From: Prolixibacteraceae bacterium
GTDB taxonomy: Bacteria; Bacteroidota; Bacteroidia; Bacteroidales; Prolixibacteraceae
DNA length: 64,000 bases
NCBI GenBank assembly: GCA_019163175.1
Contig: JAFLKN010000013.1
Span: 1-64,000 of the forward strand
Reading direction: 5' to 3'
Position 1 is the stretch's first letter; each line of letters starts with the position of its first letter. The notes below the pieces were generated by a model. It ran no database searches and had not been told where the DNA came from. It saw nothing but the letters and a program-made list of their open reading frames with translations. The position numbers were made by a program, and so were the translations under genes. Shown here piece by piece: positions 35,450 to 43,680 of the stretch.

Positions 35450-36811
35450 TTACTTGATTACCACCGTTTTCACATTCACAAATTCGCGGATACCAATAGC
35501 CGATAATTCCCTTCCGTAGCCACTTTCCTTGATTCCACCAAAAGGCAAACGTGGGTCTGATTTCACAAAATCGTTTACAAAAACACAACCGGCATTTAGT
35601 CCTTTTTCAGCCAGTGCTTTGCCCTTTGAAACATCAGCGGTAAACACACCGGCCCCCAAACCAAAAACCGTATCGTTGGCAATTCGGATGCCTTCTTCCT
35701 CAGAATTCACCCTGAATAAAACGGCAACCGGACCAAACAATTCTTCATGATAAGCTGGCATTCCAGGCACAACATTCTCCAAAACCGTGGGTGGATAAAA
35801 GGCCGATTCACTATCCGGAACATATCCACCAAGCAAAACCGTGGCGCCAAGTTGGCGGCTTTCTTCAACCTGTTGGTGCAGTTCGTTACGCAAATCGGTA
35901 CGAGCCAATGGGCCAATACTGGTCAGTGCATCAAGCGGATCGCCATATTTGGCTTCACTCATCAACCGAACAAATTCAGCTTTAAACCGGTGGTAAACCT
36001 GGTCTATTATAATAAACCTTTTGGCGCCGATGCAGCTTTGTCCGGCATTCAGCAGACGGCTGGTTACACACAAACGGGCAGCGGTTTCAATATCCGCATC
36101 TGCCAGTATCAAATAGGGGTCGCTCCCACCCAACTCAAGCACAGATTTTTTCAAAGCATATCCGGCAGCCGATGCCACTGCTTTGCCCGCCGGAGTACTT
36201 CCGGTAAGGGTCACTGCTTTAATCAGCGGATTTTCGATAACCGATTTGACAGCTTTTGAACCAATCAGTAAAGTGCGGAAAATATTCTCCGGAAAACCCG
36301 CTTCTGTAACAAGTTGTTCTATAGCCAAAGCGCAGCCCGACACATTTGAAGCATGTTTCAGAACCCCGGTATTGCCAGCCATAAGCGCAGGAGCTAAAAA
36401 CCGGAATACCTGCCAAAATGGAAAATTCCAGGGCATTACCGCTAAAACAGTTCCAATAGGTTGATAGGAAATATACGATTCGGATGCTTCAGTTTTGACG
36501 GGTTCATTTCTAAGAAATGATTCTGCATTTTCAGCATAAAATGAGCAAACCAACGCACATTTTTCAATTTCGCCGATGGCTTCGCGTTTCACTTTGCCCA
36601 TTTCGGCAATCATAATTTCGGCCAATTCATCTTTCTTTTCAAGTAATTTTGCCTGAAGTCTTTTCATGCAAACAGCACGCTGCTCAAAACTTGTAAGTTT
36701 CCATGCTTGAAACGCCTGATCAACCTGAGAAATGATTTCTTCAACTTCGGAGGATGAATACTCCTGATATTCTGCTATGATTTGGGCTGTAAATGGATTG
36801 ACAGATTGCAT
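35450..36811 (-). CDS. NAD(P)-dependent aldehyde dehydrogenase, succinate-semialdehyde type
   Basis: 453-aa cytoplasmic aldehyde dehydrogenase, close in layout to the Sad/YneI succinate-semialdehyde group, which is slightly shorter than GabD. Motifs: MPWNFPFWQVFRFLAPALMAGN (cofactor and anion hole Asn), TLTGSTPAGKAV (Rossmann glycine loop), VLELGGSDPYLI (general-base Glu), NAGQSCIGAKRF (catalytic Cys), and ELFGPVAVLF. It would oxidise succinate semialdehyde or a similar aldehyde to the acid; the natural substrate is not shown by context, as no GABA or degradative genes are nearby. Monocistronic, ATG at 36811. Confidence 0.92.
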   Translation of the reverse strand: MQSVNPFTAQIIAEYQEYSSSEVEEIISQVDQAFQAWKLTSFEQRAVCMKRLQAKLLEKKDELAEIMIAEMGKVKREAIGEIEKCALVCSFYAENAESFLRNEPVKTEASESYISYQPIGTVLAVMPWNFPFWQVFRFLAPALMAGNTGVLKHASNVSGCALAIEQLVTEAGFPENIFRTLLIGSKAVKSVIENPLIKAVTLTGSTPAGKAVASAAGYALKKSVLELGGSDPYLILADADIETAARLCVTSRLLNAGQSCIGAKRFIIIDQVYHRFKAEFVRLMSEAKYGDPLDALTSIGPLARTDLRNELHQQVEESRQLGATVLLGGYVPDSESAFYPPTVLENVVPGMPAYHEELFGPVAVLFRVNSEEEGIRIANDTVFGLGAGVFTADVSKGKALAEKGLNAGCVFVNDFVKSDPRLPFGGIKESGYGRELSAIGIREFVNVKTVVIK

Positions 36812-37022
36812 GACTTTAGCGTTTTGGTCAGATCAAAAATAGCACATTCGGTGGCAGAAAGAAAGAAAAGATTTTCTGCGCTACTCATCACCCTTCAAAC
36901 GCTATTAGCCTGATGCTTCCAAATTCGCCAACAACCATTTTGAAAAAAGCAAAATATCAGAGCAGCATTAGCGCGGATCGAAGCTGAAATTCAGTCTTTT
37001 GAAATGAAACAAAATTTGCCTT

Positions 37023-37535
37023 TTACTTGATTCTGGTATATGTGCCGATTGGCTTGAATTGATTTTTTTTCACCAAAAGTTTAAACTCTCGTTTCGTAGG
37101 ATTGATGACATAAGATTTAGAGTTTCCCTCTGCATTGTACTCTTTCACCGGTAAAATCTTTTTCAGATCATTAATAACCTTTTCCTCTTCCTTTTCAAAG
37201 TCAATCGCATAAACCGTTAAATTTTTCCCGGTAAGCTTAAGCAGGAACACATCCCAATTCTTTTCTTCGTTATAATTCAAAACATAGTATGATTTGAATT
37301 TCTTCAGAACAATTTTTCCGGGAGAAAGATATTCCTCTTTCTCCTTTCCGTTTTTATACGATTTACTCTTAACTATCAATGTATCATTCTCTTGTCCTAT
37401 ATACTCTCCAATCATGTTCTTCGGAAATGTTGCCAATTCTTTAGCATCAACCGGCTGTGAGTTTTCAAATCGTACGAATTTGCACGACGACAAGATCATT
37501 GGAATCACCACAAAAATCAGAATGAATTTTTTCAT
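37023..37535 (-). CDS. Hypothetical lipoprotein
   Basis: 170-aa protein of unknown function. The ATG at 37535 starts a clear lipoprotein signal (MKKFILIFVVIPMILSSCKF, Cys about 18). The frame is open further upstream (to 37604) but that would bury the signal. The mature part is lysine- and glutamate-rich, with strands such as DTLIVKSKSYKNGKEKEEYL, YYVLNYNEEKNWDVFLLKL and a C-terminal EFKLLVKKNQFKPIGTY, suggesting a small beta-rich fold. No known domain was recognised. Isolated between long non-coding stretches. Confidence 0.65.
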   Translation of the reverse strand: MKKFILIFVVIPMILSSCKFVRFENSQPVDAKELATFPKNMIGEYIGQENDTLIVKSKSYKNGKEKEEYLSPGKIVLKKFKSYYVLNYNEEKNWDVFLLKLTGKNLTVYAIDFEKEEEKVINDLKKILPVKEYNAEGNSKSYVINPTKREFKLLVKKNQFKPIGTYTRIK

Positions 37536-37992
37536 CACATACGCAATTAAATGTATCACTAAAATCGGGAACCAAAGTCCCGTGAGGTAGTTTTGCAAGC
37601 CCAAAATCCTTATGCGATGGGAGCAAATTTAAGTTCTTTTTAGTTCCTGAAACCAGAATCAAATTTTTCTGTTTCGTTGAACTCAAAGCGGAAATAAAAG
37701 CTCAGGTCTTCAGGTTAAGAATTTTAATTTATTGAAATAAAAATAGTTACAAATTAGCCAATTAAAAAATAACTTCGATGAATCACCTGATTTTTTCGAT
37801 GAATGGGTTCAATATCTTTGACGGATTTCTATAATTCCTCTTTATCGCTGGTTTCCTTAAGCAAAAACAAAAGCCAACTGTAGGCTGATATTTCTGTAAG
37901 TAAAAATAAGTTCAGCACTCTCCCACCCTACTGACATACTGTTGTCACCGGTACCTGTTTTCTTTGTTCCTGGAATTAAAAAACAAAAAGCC
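37536..37992. other. Intergenic region with one promoter-like box
   Basis: A 457-bp AT-rich divergent spacer. TATCTTTG at 37813-37820 (plus) is a full -7 match, but the expected -33 position reads only TTTT, and it would leave a 165-nt leader before the GyrI-like ORF at 37993. I see no RNA gene or ORF. Confidence 0.45.
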
Positions 37993-38514
37993 ATGAAAAC
38001 AATTATTCATTTTTTAGCTCTGTTTTTAATCTTAATTTTATTCACCCCAAACACATTTTCCATGGAAAAGAAAACCGTACAAAAAACTACCGTGTTTTGC
38101 TACACGCTTAAAAGTTCGTTAAAAACGATGATGAACGACACCGGAACCCTGCCGAATGAACTGATGGAAAAGGCTGTTGAACTGAAACTCGAAATTACTG
38201 GTCCGCAAATTTGGGTTTACGATGGTTCAGATGGAAATCCAAACACGAAATTTGAGTTAACAATTGCTATTCCAATAAAGAAGCCAATTGGTGATCCCGG
38301 AAAATTCAGGTTCGCCGAGTTCCTCGAATTCAACTGCATAAGTGAAATTCACAAAGGCTCGTGGTCACAATTAGGCCTGACATACCAGAAACTGATGCCT
38401 GCTATTATGCAGCAAGGCCTTTCTTATACCGGAATATCGCGCGAAGTTTATCAGATTTGCGATTTTGAAAATCCCGAAAACAACAGTACCGAGATTCAAA
38501 TTGAAGTAAAATGA
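37993..38514 (+). CDS. Exported GyrI-like domain protein
   Basis: 173-aa protein with an N-terminal hydrophobic segment (MKTIIHFLALFLILILFTPN) that looks like a signal peptide ending near NTFSM. The mature part resembles GyrI-like small-molecule-binding domains: KLEITGPQIWVYDGSDG, TIAIPIKKPIGDPGKF, SEIHKGSWSQLGLTYQKL, SREVYQICDFENPENNSTEIQIEV. This fold usually sits in cytoplasmic regulators, so export is unusual. The ATG at 37993 is chosen over an upstream TTG (37942); a start at the internal Met (about residue 24) would give a cytoplasmic form and cannot be excluded. Its stop overlaps the next gene's ATG (ATGA), indicating coupled translation. Confidence 0.78.
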   Translation: MKTIIHFLALFLILILFTPNTFSMEKKTVQKTTVFCYTLKSSLKTMMNDTGTLPNELMEKAVELKLEITGPQIWVYDGSDGNPNTKFELTIAIPIKKPIGDPGKFRFAEFLEFNCISEIHKGSWSQLGLTYQKLMPAIMQQGLSYTGISREVYQICDFENPENNSTEIQIEVK

Positions 38515-38861
38515 ACACAGAAATCAAAAACGATCCGCAACTGATTGCCTATTGTGGACTTTATTGTGGAGCCTGCCGGAAATATGTCAGTGGAAAATGC
38601 CCGAGTTGCAAACAAATTCAGGGAAAACACTGGTGTAAAATTCGCACCTGCAACATCGATCAGCAATTTAGCAGCTGTGCCGATTGTTCGCTCGAAACGC
38701 CAAATGCCTGCAAGAAATTCAACAACCCTATTTCAAAAGTTTTTGCTTTTATTTTTGGGTCTAACCGCGAAAAATGTATCCTGACCATCCGTGAAAATGG
38801 TGCAGTTTGGTACGCTGCACACATGGCTGAAACAGGGCAACAATCGCTGAAAAATAAGTAA
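38511..38861 (+). CDS. DUF3795 cysteine-rich protein
   Basis: 116-aa protein with eleven cysteines, matching DUF3795 in layout: YCGLYCGACRKY near the N-terminus, GKCPSCKQI, WCKIRTC, SSCADCSLETPNACKKF. The pattern suggests binding of one or two metal ions, probably zinc. Function unknown. It overlaps the GyrI-like gene by 4 nt and is followed by a nested inverted repeat. GyrI-like and DUF3795 genes together with a WYL regulator suggest a small sensing or stress module, but that is inference. Confidence 0.82.
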   Translation: MNTEIKNDPQLIAYCGLYCGACRKYVSGKCPSCKQIQGKHWCKIRTCNIDQQFSSCADCSLETPNACKKFNNPISKVFAFIFGSNREKCILTIRENGAVWYAAHMAETGQQSLKNK

Positions 38862-38911
38862 AAAGGATAAAGTAAAAAGGCAAAAGTCTTGTGATTTCAT
38901 CCTTTTTACTT
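38856..38911. repeat. Nested AT-rich inverted repeat
   Basis: AAGTAAAAAGGAT (38856-38868) and ATCCTTTTTACTT (38899-38911) form a perfect 13-bp stem. The loop holds a second copy AAGTAAAAAGG (38870-38880). It overlaps the DUF3795 stop and abuts a TACTTTTG -7-like box (38914-38921) before the WYL gene. It may act as terminator and is compositionally like dispersed low-complexity repeats. Confidence 0.55.
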
Positions 38912-38938
38912 TTTACTTTTGCCTTTATACCTGTTGGC

Positions 38939-39892
38939 ATGAACCACATCGAACGACTGAACGCCATTCTTATTCAGCTTCAAAGCAAGCGAATTGTAAA
39001 AGCTTCGGAAATTGCCGAACGCTTTGGCATCAGCTTGCGCACGGTTTACCGCGATATTCGGGCGCTTGGCGAGTCGGGTGTTCCCATTGGTGCGGAGGCT
39101 GGAGTTGGCTATTTCCTGATGGAAAATTACAAACTTCCACCCGTGATGTTTACCAAAGAAGAGGCATCGGCCTTGCTTTTCGGTGAAAAACTGATTGAAA
39201 AAATGTCGGACGATTCCATCAAACGTGATTTTTGTTCGGCCCTGTTTAAGATCAAAGCTATCCTTAAACCCGAAGAAAAAGACCGGCTCGAAAAGCTGCA
39301 TGACCGAATTTCAGTCCTTAATTTTGCTCCGGGGAATCAGGCAGGAAACCAGCTTTTTCTTCACGAAATTCAGCAGGCTTTGATTTCTAAACAGGTGCTC
39401 GAAATAGATTACCAATCGCGCTATGGCGAAGAATTAAATACCCGCGAACTGGAACCTATTGGCTTGTGCAATTACGGCTCGCGTTGGCATTTATTTGCCT
39501 GGTGCCGGTTGCGTAACGAATACCGCGATTTCAGGCTCGACCGTATTCGAAAACTGAAGACCACGGGAGAAAATTTTCGGGGTAAACAGCACATCACCAT
39601 GAATGAATTTATCAGACAAATGAACGTGATTAACGACGAGGCAAACATCTCGTTGTTGATTCCATGCAATCGCCTCCAACTGATTGCTGAATCGAAATAC
39701 TGGTATGGTTTTATTGATGAAGAAACTGTGGATGGAGAATACTGCCGGCTTCGTTTTGCCAACACCGAGCTGAAAGGATTTGCTACCTGGATAATTAGCT
39801 CGGGTTCATATGCTACGGTTGAAGAACCTGCTGAATTGAAAGACATTCTTGACCGGTTAATTTCAGGAATAATAGCGCATTACACCAAATAA
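38939..39892 (+). CDS. WYL-domain transcriptional regulator (YafY/DeoR-type)
   Basis: 317-aa DNA-binding regulator. N-terminal helix-turn-helix: ERLNAILIQLQSKRIV, KASEIAERFGISLRTVYRDI, then PIGAEAGVGYFL wing. Central WYL domain about 140-225 (EIDYQSRYGEELNTRELEP, IGLCNYGSRWHLFAWC) and a C-terminal WCX-like extension. WYL domains sense nucleotides or other ligands. The ATG at 38939 is used; a GTG at 38891 would place non-conserved residues inside the inverted repeat. Single gene followed by a strong terminator. Target probably its own cluster. Confidence 0.9.
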   Translation: MNHIERLNAILIQLQSKRIVKASEIAERFGISLRTVYRDIRALGESGVPIGAEAGVGYFLMENYKLPPVMFTKEEASALLFGEKLIEKMSDDSIKRDFCSALFKIKAILKPEEKDRLEKLHDRISVLNFAPGNQAGNQLFLHEIQQALISKQVLEIDYQSRYGEELNTRELEPIGLCNYGSRWHLFAWCRLRNEYRDFRLDRIRKLKTTGENFRGKQHITMNEFIRQMNVINDEANISLLIPCNRLQLIAESKYWYGFIDEETVDGEYCRLRFANTELKGFATWIISSGSYATVEEPAELKDILDRLISGIIAHYTK

Positions 39893-39926
39893 AAAAAGGG
39901 ATCTGGTTGCCCAAATCCCTTTTTTG
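39891..39926. terminator. Bidirectional terminator between WYL regulator and pirin
   Basis: 11-bp stem AAAAAAGGGAT / ATCCCTTTTTT with a 12-nt loop. A/T tracts on both arms let it serve the plus-strand WYL gene and the convergent minus-strand pirin gene (stop at 39946). Confidence 0.85.
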
Positions 39927-39945
39927 TTTCTGTTTTCTGACTGTA

Positions 39946-40656
39946 TTATACCGGTATTTCCATAACCAGTATCTTCGAATTCTTCTTAATTTTCAGTTGA
40001 ATTTCTGTATCAATTTGCTCTATACACAATCCGTCGCGCTTGTTCAGAGTTTCCGAGCCAACTTCAAGTTCTCCTGAAATCACGAAAAGGTAAACGACAT
40101 TATCAGCCTTTTTTAATTGATAACCGACGGTGCTTCCTTCAGCAAAATCTCCCAATGAAAACCAAGCCTGTTGGTGTATCCAAAGTGAATTATCTGTGCC
40201 ATCAGGAGAAACCACTGTCCGCCATTTGCCATTCATTTCATCTTCCTGAAATTTGGCCTGACCATACCGCGGCTGAACGTTTTTCTTATCCGGAAATACC
40301 CAGATTTGCAACAAGCTGGCCTCATTTTCTTCGGAATGGTTAAATTCAGAATGTTGAATACCAGTTCCGGCAGACATCACCTGCACCTCGCCATATCTGA
40401 TTACCGACCCATTCCCCATGCTGTCGCGGTGCTCAAGTTCCCCATCCAGCACTATGGTAATAATTTCCATATTGTCGTGCGGATGAGTTCCAAAACCCAT
40501 TCCAGCCTGAATAACGTCATCATTCAAAACCCGTAAGGCCCCAAAGTGCATACGATCGGGATTGTAATAACCGGCAAAACTAAATGTATGCCAAGTCTTT
40601 AACCAACCATGATTTGCGTGCCCCCTGCATCCTGAACGATGTACTGTAAGTTTCAT
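39946..40656 (-). CDS. Pirin family protein
   Basis: 236-aa bicupin. Pirin N-terminal signature: HANHGWLKTWHTFSFAGYYNPDRMHFGALRVLNDD, here shown by GWLKTWHTFSFAGYY; metal-binding residues in GTHPHDNMEIITIVLDGELEHRDS and SAGTGIQHSEFN. Pirins bind Fe or Ni and some have quercetinase activity; bacterial role usually unknown. C-terminal cupin (about 150-236) includes HQQAWFSLGDFAEG. Its 5' side is followed by a degenerate repeat region and YceI on the same strand (91-nt gap). Confidence 0.92.
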   Translation of the reverse strand: MKLTVHRSGCRGHANHGWLKTWHTFSFAGYYNPDRMHFGALRVLNDDVIQAGMGFGTHPHDNMEIITIVLDGELEHRDSMGNGSVIRYGEVQVMSAGTGIQHSEFNHSEENEASLLQIWVFPDKKNVQPRYGQAKFQEDEMNGKWRTVVSPDGTDNSLWIHQQAWFSLGDFAEGSTVGYQLKKADNVVYLFVISGELEVGSETLNKRDGLCIEQIDTEIQLKIKKNSKILVMEIPV

Positions 40657-40684
40657 AATAAAAAAGTTTTAAGTTCGGAGTTCG

Positions 40685-40744
40685 AAGTGTCTAGAGTTAT
40701 AAATACACTTTAGGCACTCCAAACTTTAAGTACTTTAGACACTT
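40685..40744. repeat. Imperfect inverted repeat between pirin and yceI genes
   Basis: AAGTGTCTAGAGT (40685-40697) pairs with ACTTTAGACACTT (40732-40744), one G-T wobble, 34-nt loop. The stretch from about 40665 is made of degenerate copies of an AAGTGYCTAAAGT-like unit. It may end the yceI transcript and resembles dispersed intergenic repeats. Confidence 0.5.
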
Positions 40745-40746
40745 AA

Positions 40747-41319
40747 TTACTCGGCCACAACCAGGCTGAAATCGAGAGTAAATTCGTCGTAGATAACTTT
40801 GTCGCCAAGGTTGTCGAAGAATGATTTTGAACCATATTTTACATTGTATTTACTGCGGTCAATGGTAATTGTACCTTTGTAAGTGGTAGTTTTTCCTTCT
40901 GTCGATGAAGTTGCAGTGAAAACTGTTGGATTAGTGATACCTTTAATTGTCAGATTTCCGGAAAAAGTAGAACCATCCACTTTGGTAACTACCAATTCTG
41001 AGGTAGGAAATGTTGCCACACCAAAGAAATCATCTGATTTTAAATGTCCGACAAGCTTACCGTTCATACCAGCATCTTTAACATCTTCAACAGCGAGAGA
41101 AGTCATGTCAATCACAACTTTTCCACCGGTAACTTTACCTTTACTTACTTCAAGGCTACCTTCTTTTACTGAAATTGAACCAAAGTGTTCGCCGGTAACT
41201 TTTTTACCTAACCATTTTACTGAACTTTTTGCAGTGTCAACTTTTTGAGTTCCTGCAAATACTGATGTCGATAACGAAAGAGCCAAAACAAATATGGCCA
41301 ATGATTTAAATGTTTTCAT
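40747..41319 (-). CDS. YceI family periplasmic protein
   Basis: 190-aa exported lipocalin-like protein. Signal peptide ends at about residue 22 (STSVFAGTQ). YceI features: VDTAKSSVKWLGKKVTGEHFG at the start of the barrel, GGKVVIDMTSLAVED, HLKSDDFFGVATFPTSEL, GNLTIKGITNPTVF, and YGSKSFFDNLGDKVI near the C-terminus. YceI proteins bind isoprenoid or other lipophilic molecules; in Bacteroidota the ligand is unknown. A TATTTTTG -7-like box at 41361-41354 (minus) lacks a good -33 partner. Divergent context: AraC regulator lies upstream on the same strand. Confidence 0.93.
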   Translation of the reverse strand: MKTFKSLAIFVLALSLSTSVFAGTQKVDTAKSSVKWLGKKVTGEHFGSISVKEGSLEVSKGKVTGGKVVIDMTSLAVEDVKDAGMNGKLVGHLKSDDFFGVATFPTSELVVTKVDGSTFSGNLTIKGITNPTVFTATSSTEGKTTTYKGTITIDRSKYNVKYGSKSFFDNLGDKVIYDEFTLDFSLVVAE

Positions 41320-41400
41320 AACTGATTAATTTTTAATTGTTTTTATACAGTTACAAAAATACGGTGAGGAATGCTGCTAAAAAATGGACTAAAAAAGGAT

Positions 41401-42276
41401 TTAATGGTATTTTTTTCGGCTGTGATCACGAAACCCCTTTAAAGTAGTGCCTGTGTACTTCCTGAAAAAGCGACTGAAATAGGCCGGATCGTCAAATCCC
41501 AGCTCAAAAGCAATCTCTTTTCCCGACATGCTGCTGGAGTATAGCAGCTTTTTAGTTTCGTCTATCACCCGGTTGCGAATGAGCTCCCCGGCAGTTATTC
41601 CGGTTGTGCGTTTTGTCAGCTCATTCAAACAGGAAGGGTTCATGTTAAGCATTTCGGCATATGGCGATACATTCTTCTCCCGCGTGAAATTTTCTTCGAT
41701 CAGTTGCTTAAACTTAATGATTGTAGTATCCGGCGTCGAATCAGGTTCTTCTTTGGGCGCCTGGTTTTGCTGATCGAAAATACGCCTGGATTCTAATAAG
41801 AAAAGATGCAACAGATTCAGAACAATATCCTGACTGTAATCATCGGTATTCCGAATTTCATCAAAAATGAGTTCGGTAATATTCCTGAGTTTTTCGCGCT
41901 TCTCCGGAATTACCGTTATCAGGCTTTTAAAATCAGGATTATTAAACAGACGGTATTCCTTTAGCGGAACGTAGTTTTTGCGGTTATACTGGATAAAATC
42001 CTCGTTAAACAGGATGTATGTGCCGCCAACTGATTTGTCAATGTACATCCGGTGTTTCAATCCGGGTGGAACGAACAAAATAGTATCAGCCTTCAGACTG
42101 TATTCGACAAATTCGGTAGCATGAATTGCCTCTCCCGATTCGATCCAGAAAATCGAATAAAAGTCATGAAGGTGAGGCATGAGGTTGTGCTCAATTTCCT
42201 CATCATTAAAATCGCAGATCTTTCTGATGGTAAAAATCTTCTCGTTTCCTTCATTAAATAACCGGAGGTTTTTCAA
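41401..42276 (-). CDS. AraC family transcriptional regulator with cupin sensor
   Basis: 291-aa regulator. N-terminal cupin (about 25-150: HNLMPHLHDFYSIFWIESGEA, ADTILFVPPGLKHRMYID) and C-terminal double helix-turn-helix (about 195-290: YAEMLNMNPSCLNELTKRTTGITAGELIRNRVIDETKKLL shown in parts, GKEIAFELGFDDPAYFSRFFRK). The second HTH motif GFDDPAYFSRFFRKYTG is canonical. No ATG is available before the cupin: the only plausible start is TTG at 42276. It lies upstream of yceI on the same strand by 81 nt, so it may regulate it. Confidence 0.88.
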   Translation of the reverse strand: MKNLRLFNEGNEKIFTIRKICDFNDEEIEHNLMPHLHDFYSIFWIESGEAIHATEFVEYSLKADTILFVPPGLKHRMYIDKSVGGTYILFNEDFIQYNRKNYVPLKEYRLFNNPDFKSLITVIPEKREKLRNITELIFDEIRNTDDYSQDIVLNLLHLFLLESRRIFDQQNQAPKEEPDSTPDTTIIKFKQLIEENFTREKNVSPYAEMLNMNPSCLNELTKRTTGITAGELIRNRVIDETKKLLYSSSMSGKEIAFELGFDDPAYFSRFFRKYTGTTLKGFRDHSRKKYH

Positions 42277-42338
42277 GGTTGTGGAATTTTTATTTAAAAG
42301 TAGTTGAAAAGCTTAACCAATTCAATGCACTGGCAAAA

Positions 42339-42755
42339 TTATTCAACCACTCTTATTTCAACAGAAAGATCCATCGCCAAACGATAGGCTGCCGAAACGC
42401 CACAGTATTTTTCTTCTGATAATTTAACTGCTTTTTCGAGTTTATCGTAAGGCAGATCTTTACCTTTAAATTGGTAGATGATCTTCATTTTCTGATACCG
42501 CATCGGATGTTCTTCGGTTAAATCACCTTCAACAATCACATTGAACGCGTCTGGTTCAACCTTCATTTTCTTTAAAATCATGATTACATCAATGCCTGTA
42601 CAACCGGCCAAAGCCGTAAGCATGAGTTTTTTCGGCCTCGGTCCCAAGTCATCGCCACCACCCTCTTTTGATGCATCAACAACCAAGTGATGTCCATCCA
42701 TATCACACTCAAAAGCTAAATTCTGTTTCCAGGCCAGATCAAGTACATGTTTCAT
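42339..42755 (-). CDS. OsmC/Ohr family protein
   Basis: 138-aa OsmC-like protein. Conserved cysteines: LAGCTGIDVIMILKKM (first reactive Cys) and LSEEKYCGVSAAYR (second). These pair as the thiol peroxidase site that reduces organic hydroperoxides. The arrangement and the sequence GPRPKKLMLTALAGC are typical of the YhfA-like OsmC subgroup rather than Ohr. Monocistronic; divergent from the Crp/Fnr regulator across 158 bp, which might control it, though this is inference. Confidence 0.93.
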   Translation of the reverse strand: MKHVLDLAWKQNLAFECDMDGHHLVVDASKEGGGDDLGPRPKKLMLTALAGCTGIDVIMILKKMKVEPDAFNVIVEGDLTEEHPMRYQKMKIIYQFKGKDLPYDKLEKAVKLSEEKYCGVSAAYRLAMDLSVEIRVVE

Positions 42756-42913
42756 ATTCTAACGGTTTCTTATACTATTGCAAATTGAATAATTAAGCTA
42801 ATTTTACGTTCAAATTCTATGACAATGTATCACATTCGGTTTTTCGAATTGAAAACTTCAGTGTATATTAGTCCATATTGTTGTTTAATCTATTAACAAA
42901 ACAAAACAACTCG

Positions 42914-43618
42914 ATGAGAAGTTCAATAAAACGGCCGGCAGATGACGATTGCGATCTTAGCGGATTTCATTTATTCAAAAAATTAACTGAACAGGAAATT
43001 GCCCAACTCAATTATGACAAAACCTGTTCGTTGTACAAAAAAGGAAGTATCATTTACAGAGAAGGCAGTCGGTTAACTGGTTTTTACTGCGTTACCCGTG
43101 GCATTTTAAAGATATTTAAGACTGGTATTGACGGAAAAGAACAAATCATACGTTTTGCTAAAAAAGGCGATATTATTGCTTACCGTTCGCTTTTAAGCCA
43201 GGAATTAGCCTGCACTACAGCTAAAGTTATTGAAGAATCGGTATTGAGCCACATTCCGTATCAAACGCTTTTATACCTGATTCAAAACAACTGGCAGTTT
43301 TCGCACCACATGCTGCAAATTGTTTGTAAAGAATTGCGCGAAGCTAACGACTACATTACCGATATTGCCCAGAAAACCGTACGCGAACGACTGGCTGAAG
43401 TATTGCTCCTGCTCAAAGAAAATTTTGAGCTTGACAACGCAAATACCTTGCAGATTTCGCTCACCCGCGAAGAGCTCGCCAACATGGTTGGAACTGCTAC
43501 CGAAAGTGTAATCCGCTTGCTTTCCGAATTCAAACAAGATCAGTTGATTGATTTACAGGGACGTAAAATTAAATTCATTAATGTTCCAGGATTAACTAAA
43601 GTGGCTAATCTGCTGTAA
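42914..43618 (+). CDS. Crp/Fnr family transcriptional regulator
   Basis: 234-aa regulator. The ATG at 42914 is preferred over a TTG at 42878. A cyclic-nucleotide-binding-type beta barrel spans about 20-130 (SLYKKGSIIYREGSRLTGFYCVTRGILKIFK, shown by YKKGSIIYREG and GDIIAYRSLL), then a dimerisation helix, and a winged helix (about 165-230: ISLTREELANMVGTATESVIRLLSEFK) that reads DNA. Cys13 (DDDCD) is single, and no Fnr-type cysteine cluster is seen, so oxygen sensing by an Fe-S cluster is unlikely. A convergent terminator follows. Confidence 0.92.
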   Translation: MRSSIKRPADDDCDLSGFHLFKKLTEQEIAQLNYDKTCSLYKKGSIIYREGSRLTGFYCVTRGILKIFKTGIDGKEQIIRFAKKGDIIAYRSLLSQELACTTAKVIEESVLSHIPYQTLLYLIQNNWQFSHHMLQIVCKELREANDYITDIAQKTVRERLAEVLLLLKENFELDNANTLQISLTREELANMVGTATESVIRLLSEFKQDQLIDLQGRKIKFINVPGLTKVANLL

Positions 43619-43647
43619 GCCGGAAATAAGAAATTTGGATAATGGAT

Positions 43648-43680
43648 AGAGGTCGTTTCAGTTGATGAAGCGACCTCTTC
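43648..43680 (+). terminator. Hairpin after the Crp/Fnr gene
   Basis: 8-bp stem AGAGGTCG / CGACCTCT, extended by three pairs (TTC/GAA) after one mismatch. A strong stem but only a short T tract (TCTTCT). It lies between convergent genes and may stop both directions poorly. Confidence 0.55.

Noticed and set aside
37605-37940. Possible small gene or gene remnant in the spacer upstream of the GyrI-like gene
   Set aside because: No start with a plausible ribosome-binding context and no recognisable protein fragment in any frame.
41354-41361. TATTTTTG (minus) as the yceI promoter
   Set aside because: No TTTG or TTG at the required distance upstream; with this base composition a single -7 match is weak.
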